Below, piece after piece: positions 11,060 to 50,900 of a stretch of 64,000 nucleotides of DNA (the stretch's first letter is position 1; each line of letters begins with the position of its first letter). The DNA lies in assembly GCA_963921795.1 (NCBI GenBank), contig OY997642.1, positions 28,420,960-28,484,959 on the forward strand, given 5' to 3'. Both the position numbers and the translations under genes were made by a program. The notes below the pieces were generated by a model that was not told where the DNA came from, searched no databases, and saw only the letters and a list, made by a program, of their open reading frames with translations. The stretch comes from Nannobrachium achirus (lineage: Eukaryota; Chordata; Actinopteri; Myctophiformes; Myctophidae).

Positions 11060-12780
11060 AGAAAGCCAGACAGCTTTCTGGCAGAAATAGCACTGTAGTG
11101 ACAGGCTTTCTGGCAGAAAGGCCAGCCAACTCTTGCCTTTCGACAGAAATAGCACTGTGGCGACAGGCTTTCTGGCAGAAAGGTCAGCCAACTTGTGCCT
11201 TTCTGCCAGAAAGCCCAGCCAGCTTGTGCCTTTCGACAGAAATAGCACTGTGGCGACAGGCTTTCTGACAGAAAGGCCAGCCAGCTCTTGCCTTTCAACA
11301 GAAATAGCACTGTGGCCACAGGCTTTCTGGCAGAAAGGCCAGCCAACTCTTGCCTTTCGACAGAAATAGCACTGTGGCGACAGGCTTTCTGGCAGAAAGG
11401 TCAGCCAGCTCGTGCCTTTCAACAGAAATAGCACTGTGGCCACAGGCTTTATGGCAGAAAGGCCAGCCAACTCTTGCCTTTCGACAGAAATAGCACTGTG
11501 GCGACAGGCTTTCTGTCAGAAAGGTCAGCCAACTCGTGCCTTTCTGGCAGAAAGGCCAGCCAGCTTGTGCCTTTCAACAGAATTAGCACTGTGGCAACAG
11601 GCTTTCTGGCAGAAAGGTCAGCCAGCTCGTGCCTTTCAACAGAAATAGCACTGTGGCCACAGGCTTTCGGGCAGAAAGGCCAGCCAACTCTTGCCTTTCG
11701 ACAGAAATAGCACTGTGGCGACAGGCTTTCTGGCAGAAAGGTCAGCCAGCTCGTGCCTTTCAACAGAAATAGCACTGTGGCCACAGGCTTTCTGGCAGAA
11801 AGGCCAGCCAACTCTTGCCTTTCGACAGAAATAGCACTGTGGCGACAGGCTTTCTGACAGAAAGGCCAGCCAGCTCTTGCCTTTCGACAGAAATAGCACT
11901 GTGGCGACAGGCTTTCTGTCAGAAAGGTCAGCCAACTCGTGCCTTTCAACAGAAATAGCACTGTGGCCACAGGCTTTCTGGCAGAAAGGCCAGCCAACTC
12001 TTGCCTTTCGACAGAAATAGCACTGTGGCGACAGGCTTTCTGTCAGAAAGGTCAGCCAACTCGTGCCTTTCGACAGAAATAGCACTGTGGCGACAGGCTT
12101 TCTGGCAGAAAGGCCAGCCAACTCTTGCCTTTCGACAGAAATAGCACTGTGGCGACAGGCTTTCTGTCAGAAAGGTCAGCCAACTCGTGCCTTTCTGGCA
12201 GAAAGGCCAGCCAGCTTGTGCCTTTCAACAGAATTAGCACTGTGGCGACAGGCTTTCTGGCAGAAAGGTCAGCCAGCTCGTGCCTTTCAACAGAAATAGC
12301 ACTGTGGCGACAGGCTTTCTGGCAGAAAGGCCAGCCAACTCTTGCCTTTCGACAGAAATAGCACTGTGGCGACAGGCTTTCTGGCAGAAAGGTCAGCCAG
12401 CTCGTGCCTTTCAACAGAAATAGCACTGTGGCCACAGGCTTTCTGGCAGAAAGGCCAGCCAACTCTTGCCTTTCGACAGAAATAGCACTGTGGCGACAGG
12501 CTTTCTGGCAGAAAGGCCAGCCAACTCTTGCCTTTCGACAGAAATAGCACTGTGGCGACAGGCTTTCTGCCAGAAAGGTCAGCCAACTTGTGCCTTTCTG
12601 GCAGAAAGGCCAGCCAGCTTGTGCCTTTCAACAGAACTAGCACTGTGGCCACAGGCTTTCTGGCAGAAAGGCCAGCCAACTCTTGCCTTTCGACAGAAAT
12701 AGCACTGTGGCGACAGGCTTTCTGGCAGAAAGCTCAGCCAACTCGTGCCTTTCTGGCAGAAAGGCCAGCCAGCTTGTGCC
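11060..12780. repeat. 62-bp minisatellite, roughly 28 units
   Basis: The unit contains CAGAAATAGCACTGTGGCGA, then CAGGCTTTCTGGCAGAAAGG, then CCAGCCAACTCTTGCC. Two variants alternate: one with CCAGCCAACTCTTGCCTTTCGA and one with TCAGCCAGCTCGTGCCTTTCAA. Some units carry an extra half unit of about 31 bp. Each unit has a small hairpin (CTTTCTGGCAGAAAG). Because 62 is not a multiple of three, long frames stay open on both strands; they are not genes. The array lies inside the hAT-bounded block. Confidence 0.95.
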
Positions 12781-14107
12781 CCATGACAAATAAGAGACAC
12801 TGGTGTCTACATGACAAGCAATAGACAGAGGAGAAGGTGGTACAGTCAGTTGGGGCATTAAGGCCACTGTGGCCTTTGGGAATACCATTTCTTTGAGGGG
12901 CACAAGAACAAACTGGGGTCAACGGCGGGTCGGCGGCCATGGCCTTCCTGACCTTCCCGAAATTCCTGCCCTGATGGAGAGTGTGTAAAAGAGATGAAGA
13001 AATGAGTGCAAGCAGGTTAAAATGGGTGGAGGAAAGTGTCATGGGTGATGGTTGATAGAAAAGTATCAACAAGGTGAGTCAGTGATGTGAAGACCATATA
13101 CACTCTGTATAAAGACCATTAGGCCATATGCACACCGTATGCAGACCAGTAGACATGCAGACCATATACACACTGAATGCAGATCATTAGGCCATGTGCT
13201 GACCATATGCACACCATAGTAGAGCAACAGACCATATATAGGCCATATGCAGACCATATGGACACTGAATGCAGATCATTAGGCCATGTGCTGACCATAT
13301 GCACACCATAGTAGAGCAACAGACCATATATAGGCCATATGCAGACCATATGGACACTGAATGCAGATCATTAGGCCATGTGCTGACCATATGCACACCA
13401 TAGTAGAGCAACAGACCATATATATATAGGCCATAAGAAGACCATACGCTCACTGTATGCAGACCAGTAGGCCATGTTTTGGAGATAAAGCCAAAGAGGA
13501 GGTGTATGAATGTAGTGAAAGAGGACATGAAGTTAGTAGATGTCATAAAAGAGGAGGCACAGGAGAGGGTGAGATGGAGGCAGATGATTTGCTGTGGATT
13601 TACTGTGGTAGGAAAAGGAGAAGACTTAGACTAAGAAGAGCAGGGCAGGAATTTCATGGAGGCCATGAAGGCCATGGCTGCCGTAGCCCCTCTGGCCTTG
13701 TGCCCCTCAAACCAATGGCATGACCTGAGGCCACAGTGGCCTTTAATGCCCCAGCTGACTGTAGGCCATAAGCAGACCATATGGACACTGAATGCAGATC
13801 ATTAGGCCATGTGCTGACCATATGCACACCATAGTGTGCAGAACATATGCATAGACCAACAGACCATATACTGTATACCAGTAGGCCATAAGCAGACCAT
13901 AAGCACACCGTATGTAGACCAGCAGACCATATGCAGACCATAGGACATAAGCAGACGTGCCCCTCAGTTTGGCCTTGTGCCCCTCAAACCAATGGCATAG
14001 CCTGAGGCCACAGTGGCCTTTAATGCCCCAGCTGACTGTACCACTTTATCCTCTGTTTCTTTCTTGTCAATATGAAGAAAGTAGACACCAGTGTCTCTTT
14101 CTCGCCC
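12779..14107. mobile_element. Inverted-repeat element with ~135-bp ends and internal 92-bp tandem repeats
   Basis: The left segment 12779-12912 (AGAGACACTGGTGTCTAC, then CAGTTGGGGCATTAAGGCCA) is the diverged inverse of 13971-14107. A third partial copy is at 13690-13765. Inside, a 92-bp unit repeats at about 13169, 13261 and 13353 (GACACTGAATGCAGATCATT, then GCACACCATAGTAGAGCAAC), with degenerate CCATATGCAGA copies to 13460 and again at 13760-13950. No transposase frame is seen. Confidence 0.65.
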
Positions 14108-15180
14108 TGTAGATCACCAGTGTCTGTTGTTCAGATTGAAATCTTAACTCCCAGAGCACCCATCTTTAAACCAATACAGTTACTTTGATTGGCGCAGGGC
14201 TGAACATGAATCAGATTGTAATTTTATAAATACCATCATTTATCTATTTCACTGCAGATTAGGTTATCATCCCTAAGCCTTAAATTCAAATTAACAAATT
14301 CTTTCAATGGACTAAAATCTTGTTTTGGCCTTCCTGCCCTGGCATTTGGCCTTTGTGCCATCAAAAAGCCAATTGGCTTTTCTGGAACTTGATGAAATTC
14401 CAGGCCTGGTCAGAACACTTTATAATTTATAAACCATCTTACAATGACCCTTTCATGTATGAATGTAAAAATAAAATTAAAATATCTCAACATTTCATAA
14501 TCACTCTTATAATGCTTTTTAAGTTTTTTGAATAGTTTAATAAATCATTAAGTATATTTATGAGTGCTTATAATTTGGCTATACGTAATTATACAGTGTT
14601 ATAAACAGGTTGTAATTTATTATAGTAGGCCTACTTTGCAGCAAGTGTTAACATTTATTAATTACACTCATTATTTTTACACTATACTCTTTGCATAAAT
14701 TCAAACATTTCAGGGTCCTCTGAGACATTGAATGTATAATATTATCACTTTATATGCTTATTAAATTTAACAATTAAGCTTTGCTCCAACCAGACCTGAG
14801 CTTTTGTTCTGAAATGAATTCATGTTAATTAAATTACATAATTCAAAGTAAAAAAAAACAAAAAACAGATGATCCATAAATTATAATTAGCCTATATGAA
14901 TGATCACGGTTAAGCCACTTTAAACGTAGGCCTATTTAATCGATCGTTCTGGCAAAGGACGCCTTGAAACAGACCAGGGGGAAAGAGAAACGCACTTCCT
15001 GTATTTAACACACATATATAAATCCACAGTAGCCTACTAATGCAAACAATCTTGAATACCTTTTAACGTTATTATTGAGAGCAAAATGGTTAAATAAATG
15101 AAATAAATACAGGGAAGGGACGCGCGTGTGCGCATGCTCAAGGACGCGCGTGTGCGCACACGCACATGCTCATGCATGTG
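14108..15180. other. A/T-rich spacer inside the hAT-bounded block
   Basis: Mostly A/T-rich sequence with no exon recognised. At 14325-14375 there is a fragment related to the neighbouring element (TTTGGCCTTCCTGCCC). A CGCG/TGTGCGCA-rich patch lies at 15120-15185. Confidence 0.4.
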
Positions 15181-15315
15181 CGCGCGACCACTTCCGCTCA
15201 CCCAGCAGGCAAATGCCCGCCCCATGGCCCGCCCCCTCACCCAGGAGGAAATGCCACACCCCCTCACGGGATCTGCAATTCTGCAGCTGGTCTCTGTTGG
15301 AGAAAGTATAACATT

Positions 15316-15396
15316 TTTTGAAAATAGCAAATCTACAAGCCCACAACGCTTCGCAATGTGACGCGTTGTGAGCTTGTAGATTATCTATTTTCAAAT
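15316..15396. repeat. Palindromic core element, copy 1 (in hAT-bounded block)
   Basis: Core 15327-15385 (59 bp): GCAAATCTACAAGC at the left, GCTTGTAGATTATC at the right. The flanks TTTGAAAATA and TATTTTCAAA are themselves complementary, so the core sits at the centre of a larger palindrome with TA on each side. Confidence 0.8.
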
Positions 15397-15649
15397 AGCC
15401 TCGGTATAAAGTGCTAATGTGTGTTTTGTAATATTATAATTTAAATCTGCAAATAAGGTTTTTGTTTTAATGGTAAAAGACAAGTAGAATATTTGGATCC
15501 GAGATGTAGAGAAGAAGAAGAAGTAAAAGTATTGGAAATACTCAAGTAAAGTACAAATACCTCAAAAGTGTACTAATGTACTCAAGTTAATGTACTTAGT
15601 TACTTTCCACCAGAGCCGTCTGCTTTCCACCACTGTCCAAATGCATCTA

Positions 15650-15990
15650 GCCAATCACCGACTGATGACGTCTTGTGGGCGGGATTTCCATGTTTTGAGG
15701 AAATGGCTAGAATCTGTTAGTTGACTTGACTGTCTGTGTAGATTTTCAGTGAAACTTCCAGTGAAAACTCACGCTTGCTTCATTTTATTGAGAAGGCATT
15801 GGGAAGGAAAAGGGTGATAACCTAGAGATACTGTAGTGCGTGTCAGCAGTATGAAGCCTTGGCTGGCTGTCTCTCCTATAGTCTTAGCAGAGTGCTAGTT
15901 CAGCAGCTAAGCTAAATGTCAACATCACGGGACATCAACTTGTCTTCCATGTGCTGCTGAAGGAGAGGCTGTGTCTGTGCAGGACTGCAG
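15650..15990 (+). promoter_or_regulatory. Likely depdc5 promoter and untranslated first exon
   Basis: Clustered elements: CCAAT (15651-15655), a CRE-like TGATGACGTC (15663-15672) and a GC box GGGCGGG (15677-15683). Downstream, 15990 ends in GGACTGCAG followed by GTATGT, a good splice donor for a noncoding exon; the start codon is in the next exon at 16366. Motifs and donor are seen; the transcription start itself is inferred. Confidence 0.55.
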
Positions 15991-16179
15991 GTATGTCGTC
16001 TGTATGTGTTATGTGTCGTCATTGATTAAAGATTGATGCTGGTAATTGAACTGCGCTGTCAGAGCTAGTGCATATCATTTTGTGTATTGGTACTTTAGAA
16101 AGACTTTGCCTTTTTGTATGAATTGAGTACAAAGGGACCCCAATTTAAACAATCCTAAAAGCTTTCTGTGGTCTTTATC

Positions 16180-16247
16180 CTTTTAGTTGACCATGTGTCA
16201 GTGAATTGCACTGTCCTGTACCTTTTCCTATGCAAGCTTATAATAAA

Positions 16248-16288
<41 letters not shown>
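16180..16288 (+). mobile_element. 3' tail of a truncated non-LTR retrotransposon, copy 2
   Basis: Same family as 10215-10330: CTTTTAGTTGACCATGTG, CTGTACCTTTTCCTATGCAA, AATAAAGTATT and an (AATC)n tail. It lies in depdc5 intron 1, about 80 bases before the exon with the start codon. Confidence 0.6.
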
Positions 16289-16290
<2 letters not shown>

Positions 16291-16365
16291 AGACTACTCT
16301 GCAAAAACTGTGATAGCCTTTGTGATCATGTTCCAAACGACTGATTTCTCCTCAGCTGATTCGTC

Positions 16366-44684
<28,319 letters not shown>

Positions 44685-47600
44685 AGAGGAGAAAATGGGG
44701 GGGTGGCATTATCGGTTAGGACAGGCAATTCAAATTGGTAATCTTCTGGTTACAAGCACTGTGCCGCCCGATGTGATTTCGTTTTTGGAGACTTTTGCGA
44801 TGGTCTCCGTACATGTTTACACGTGTCGATACTTGATATTTGGACTTGCAGTTTGGACGTAGTGAATGTTCATGATTAAACTAAGACCTAAGAAGGAAGA
44901 AGGACTTTAGGACTGATATTCTGCTGCTTCTCATTAAATGCAAAATGTGAATATTGTAATAACCTATGTATTATTTTAAAGCATTCTTTTAATACAAGAT
45001 AATCTTCTGGAATTGCCATGCTGCAATGTCATATTTTGATTGTTGGTTACAGAAATACTATTATGTGAGGTCTTGCAACCTCAGAAGCATGGAAGTCAAG
45101 CTCAGACTTGTTATATAGTCCATTCTAGTATTTTCTACAGTAAGTAATAACTCCACATAACATCTTTTGTACTCATTTTATTTAACTATTTTTCTAACAC
45201 AATTTGAATGGCTTTTTCAAGATACAGAAATTGCTCATAAATGTATGTGGAAAATATATTTTGTGCCCTGGTCATACGTTTACAGAAATATTTTAGAAAT
45301 TATATTTTATGCTACAGAGAATCCTACTGCTTCTGTTTGAGAACCCCAGGTGACACATTGTGTCCGCATGTATTGTAAATTTTGATCCAGACCAGGTCCA
45401 AGTAAATGATTATCAGTTCATGTGATTGCAACAGTTCAAAGTTCCAGTTTCTCCTTTAAAAACATGTTTAATAACGGTCCCTTTAAACAATCAATATCAT
45501 ACACACAACACACATGAACACCACAGCTAAACCAAAAGTATACATATGTACATATAATGTATATAGCGCTCTGTGAGATGGCTGCAACTGAACAGAACAC
45601 AATTGAAACAGCAGCCTCTGTTGAAAAATAAGTCAAACCTTTTCCTCATAGCAGTGGAAAATATTCCCATAAAGTAAAAAGAATCCAAAGTCAACTCAAA
45701 TCGTGTCTACGTTATGAGACTATAGACTATTTGCAGTTCGATTTGTCCAGTGCTTAATCCCTTCTCCTGCCTTGCCTACCTGAGGTCAACCAGAGCCATA
45801 AGGGAGAGAGTGGCCAGGTTGTGGTATGAGGTCCTTCTGAAGGGTAGACATAACATTCAAGATCAAAGTTATAATTGATAAGGCACTTAAAGCTCTTTGT
45901 CAAACAACTCTTTCGACAGAAATTACATATTTTCAAATGAGAGATTGGCACTCAACACTTTTCCGGTTAGAATACTTAGTGTATAAGTTACAATTCAGTG
46001 TTGTTCCTCCCCGCCTGGCTTGAGCAAGACAACCCTCTCATATCAGCCACATTTCAAAATGTAGTAGTTGTAGAGATTTGTGTTAATAGCCACTTTAAAG
46101 GTTCAAAGGATGAAGAAAATGAACACAGACTTAACATCAATGTGCTGCATGATGCCTGCCTAAACAGTGTCCTATCATATCCAGTTTCAAATGACGTGAC
46201 TGGCCAAACTATGTCTTCCTAGCCAAGCCACATAATGCCTCTAATCATCCTATAGTTTCCTTAGCATATAGTCCTATGGTTCCCTTAAATCATTCACATT
46301 ATATTGGATATATATTGGAAGATACAAAGCACTCAATGATCCCAAGTAAAATCCCTTTTTACCACCACCGATTAAATTCTAATTGGTTAAAATAAAATAA
46401 AATTATATGGTCAAAACAGTGAAATCATCTAAGAAGTATTTTGAAACTTAATGCTCTCTTAGTTCAAAAATACATTTTCAGGCATTACGAGTAGAGCTGA
46501 GGTGATTCACATGACAAAAACTGACTGGACTAATCCCAGTGGGCACAGGCGTCTGAAAGATGTAATTTTTTACATTGATATCCTGTAATGCTCATATTGA
46601 AACTTAAAATGAAAGCCAACAACATCCCTTTGCTGAGGATTTTCAAGCATTCCGTGTTGCTTCAAGTATGGCATCAATAACCCGTTAACTGGGAAAGATT
46701 TAGAACAGTGGTTAAGAATGGTTCTAAAAAATAGCAGATATACAAACTCAAACTATTTTTTTAACAAATCTTCACTTCTGGGGGTCCCTGGCAAAACATT
46801 TTCAGATAGGGGTCCGCAGCCAAATTCGTATCATTTTGGGGTTTCTTGGCACATCAAGGTTTGAAAACGACTTAGAGGGCTGATATAGAGGGCATTTGTA
46901 GACTCGGCCTCAGGACAGGTCTTAATGGGTTAATAAGTTTACCTGAAATGCATTCTCTTATCCAGAATATTGTGAGCAAATCAACACTCAATAATTCCAT
47001 AGTCGACCAACTGAGCGTGTTCTCAGGTTGCGTCTGTTGGCGTATTTAGTTTGTATGCTTACGGTACAGAGGTGAGATGATGAAGCATGATATCCTGATG
47101 CTTCTTGTGCATTGTGGTGAAGATGTAATCATTGTTATTGTAGATTTCAGAGTCCTCAGTTCTCAGCTGTCCATCCATCTGTCTAATCTCCCAGCAACAT
47201 CCTGAGAGTTTACACTTTTTCCCAGTTAAACAAACCCTCTGTTTGTTTAACTCTGTTCACCCCAAGCTTTGGCACATTACACACACCAATATGCGATTCA
47301 CTTTCAGTGTCTGGATTGCAGATCTAAGCTGGTCCTTGTGCGTGCACCTGGAGCACTTCCTTGTTTCAGTTTTGATACGTGTAGCTCTCGTTTCCACATA
47401 AATAAATCACTTCCATCTGAAATTGTGGCAGTCAAGTATTAGGTTTGTAACCGGAATGTCTACCGTATTCTAGTGTGTTCAGCTAGCAAAGTGGTCTATA
47501 CTATACACCATGTAAACTTCCTTAACCCTACTTTAACCCTAGCAGTGAACACATGCGGTACAATCAAACCACATGAATTCCCAAGTGTTTTGCCACATAG

Positions 47601-47938
47601 GCACGGCTAAGCTTGGCTAAGCTTCAGCATCAAAGTTGTTCCCCGAATTAACCCTACTTTAGTTTGGAGTTTGTTAGAATCAAGTCAACAACTATGTCAC
47701 TTACTGTCAGTCCAACTCCCAAGTTTTCCTGACACTTCATATCATATCCACAACATCAAAAGTGCTGTAACGGCAGCCATAGTTAGCGTGCCAGCCGAAC
47801 AGCCGAAAGAGGAAAAAAGGAAATGGCACATCTTTGGAAACAAGAGGAATGCAGTGTTAAGTTCTCTTAGTGTAGAATGAAGTTTGAAGAGTTAAGGCTT
47901 GTGTTGTCAGTCTGTGATAGGGTGAGAGTGGGAAGGCT
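44685..47938. other. Convergent 3' region between depdc5 and mfsd12
   Basis: No coding exon is seen. Plus-strand ATTAAA hexamers at 44875-44880 and 44933-44938 are candidate depdc5 poly(A) signals. On the minus strand AATAAA (TTTATT at 45177-45182) could end an mfsd12 transcript with a long 3' UTR. A core-like remnant (AATAGCAGATATACAAACTC) is at 46730-46750 beside a hAT-MITE scrap. Confidence 0.4.
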
Positions 47939-50900
47939 TTAGTTGATTCTGCCTCCTTCATCAGAGGAGCTCGACTCTGACTCCTCCTCACTCCCAGTAT
48001 GTCCTGAAACCCTGGGCAGACCACCTGGACACAAACATAAAATGTTGGAACACAAGATAATAACATTTACACAAGGTCTAACACCAACATTGTGACATTG
48101 TGTACTGAACTCACGTAGTCTGATCTTGATTGGCCAGATGAAGATGGTGCAGAGAGAAAATGCTGCAGCGACAGCCACGCCCCCTGTCACTCCTACCATG
48201 ATATAATGATAGTACCACACACAGGCTGGACAGCACACCTGTGTACTAGAGAGCAGAATGTTATTGTAATCACTGTACCACTTGTCAAATCATACAATAT
48301 GTAACAAATGGTGCAATGACTGAGTGAGTGAGTGTGTGTGTGTGTGTGTGTGAGTGTGAGTGTGAGTGTGAGTGTGAGTGTGAGTGTGTGTGTGTGTGTG
48401 TGGATAGTGATACTGACTGGCAGGGATGTAAGGCCTGGATGATCATCACAGCCACTCCGTTAGCGACCTTATCCGTGAAACTCATCGCTCCGTAGACAAA
48501 GGCTCCACTTTGCTGGATGGCAAGACAGAAACCAAAGCACAAAGAGAATTATACATTCTATAGAATGTCATCTCTTCAAAGGCTTCATTGATATCAGCAG
48601 AGATATTAAAGATCAAACGAAAACTTGAGCCCAACAACTTTCATTACATTTCATAGAATCAAGAGCATATCTTCTGGTAACCACTGGACATCTAACATAC
48701 ATTAGTATGCAGAACCAATGTTATTTAATGTTAAGTGCATAACATGACATTTTAATGCGTGTGTGGGATATTAGAAGTCCTCTGATGCCTTGTAACACTA
48801 CTTTAGTGTAGAACCAAGATATGTTTACCAAATGATCTCTTCATGTTCAGAGCATGATGTAGCTGTATAATGCACTTTAAAAATAAGAATTAAATCCCAT
48901 CAAATGATCATCTAGTTAACACAAGATGATATAGAGAAATAAATACAAACATGCATACCATACACTTACAGAGGCTCTTTAAAAAGAATATGCTACACCC
49001 TCCATATTTACAATAAGGAACTAAAGTTTGTTATGTAAAACATGGCGTAGAACCAATAGTTCCATCATATTAATGTTCAGGATGGGTATGATGTTTGCAG
49101 TGCTTGTGAACTAATTATGTCATCAGTGCTTATGGCATCAAAAGATCTCTAAATTCAGCAAAGCCTTTAAGTTCACAATTGTATATTCCCTCAATAAGAA
49201 GAAAAATATATACTGTATCTACGGCTGTGATAGCATGTTACGAATATCTTATTAGTAAAGTAGTGTAGATTCTCTACATCCTCAAAGATAGGATAACCAT
49301 TTCCCCACATTGATCTTCATCCTAACATGAATCCTTAATAATCAATTTCATATATTTTTAATCAATATATATTTATATAGCACCTACCCTACCAGTCAAA
49401 GGTTTGGATACAGCTTCTCACACACAGCTGTGTCCAAACTTTTGACTGGTAGGGTATATTACACATCTATGATATGTCTAAAATATGCATCCAAGCAATA
49501 GATAGATTTGACAGCGCTTTTTTATTTTCTTTTATATGTGATGAAAAATGTTGGGCACATAAATATTTTATTTGAGGTTTGGCACTATTGTAATTGAAGA
49601 ATAGGCATTCTAATGACAGATACGTATAGGCATATACAGTAATTCTGCCCTCGAGCAGATGGTCTACGGTTTATGTATGATATATGAGTGTGAATATACA
49701 CTTCCAACATTCAAGTTCCCCACCCTTCCTACACAGACGCACACAACATACCGTCTGATCAGCGATGAGGTCAGCAGTCATGGCCAATGACATAACTAAG
49801 ATGGTGGCTGACCCCGTCCCCAGTAAGACAGCCGCTCCATACACCTGCGGGCCCATCTTGTCCTCTACCAACACCCAGTAGGAGAAGGCTAGGATCAACA
49901 CCAAACCCACAAAGTAGGTCAACTAAACAAGACAAAACACCACAAACAACAGCATTAATAGCTTTTTATTTCCTTATTTTGACCTTCTGAGATTTAGTCA
50001 TGTTGAACTTTTACCCAGGAGCGTAATGCCCATATAAGCTTAAGCACATTTCCAAAATACTGTATTTTCTTCTTATTTATTATTAATACTCACATTTCTT
50101 CCAATGAGCTTACTGACAGGTTTCATGATGAAGGAGGAAACAAAGCCACTGAGGTACATCACTAATGGAATAGTTGCTATGAACTTCTGTTGGAAGAAAG
50201 AGACATAGGGAGAGAGACATTAGGCTAGTTAAATGTGTCATGTTATGTTTTACAAGTTTAGACGGAAGATACACATGTACTGTAACATGTTGAACAGCAT
50301 GTACATCAGCACCTTATTTAATGATACTATATCACTATCTCAAAATCTTTGTGTGTAGGTTACCTTGGGTAGTCCCAGTGTGTTGATGAGATACATTGCA
50401 ATATAGGTCTGAGACAGGTTGACTATTAGTCTTGTTGACATGTAGAGACACGCCACCTATGGAGACAGAGATTCAAGACATTTTGTTTTATTGACCACTG
50501 AGAAATACTTAAACGCTTTCAAAATCAGCCTTAAACATTATTTGTTATTGTGAAAGAGAGAAATATATATTTGTTTTAACCAAGCTATCTTGATGTGATA
50601 GTTGACTTATTGGTCAAGTACTAAAGTGTAACGGGCAAATTATAGATACCAGAATACCAGCTCACCAGAATTATCCTTTGGTGCTGCTGGACCCTACCTG
50701 GTAGAATGCAGGCTGTTTGAGCCAACATTTCCACTGAAGAGGAGATGACTGTATTATTTGAGAAGGCTGGGAGCGAGGAAGGAGAGGCTTCCGCTCTCCC
50801 TCCTCCTCCTCCTCCACCTCTGTTCTCCCCTCCTCTCCTCCTGCTCCTGCGAGAGCCCTTTCTTTTGTTCCCAGATGGAAGACGAGAGAGAAGACAGATC

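Noticed and set aside
11060-12780. Regularly spaced repeats suggesting a CRISPR array
   Set aside because: Units are contiguous with no unique spacers, and the window is clearly eukaryotic.
11035-12824. Many overlapping frames of 70-180 codons on both strands with a repeated Trp-rich peptide
   Set aside because: They are produced by the 62-bp minisatellite, which lacks stops in several frames. There is no start context, splice structure or known protein.
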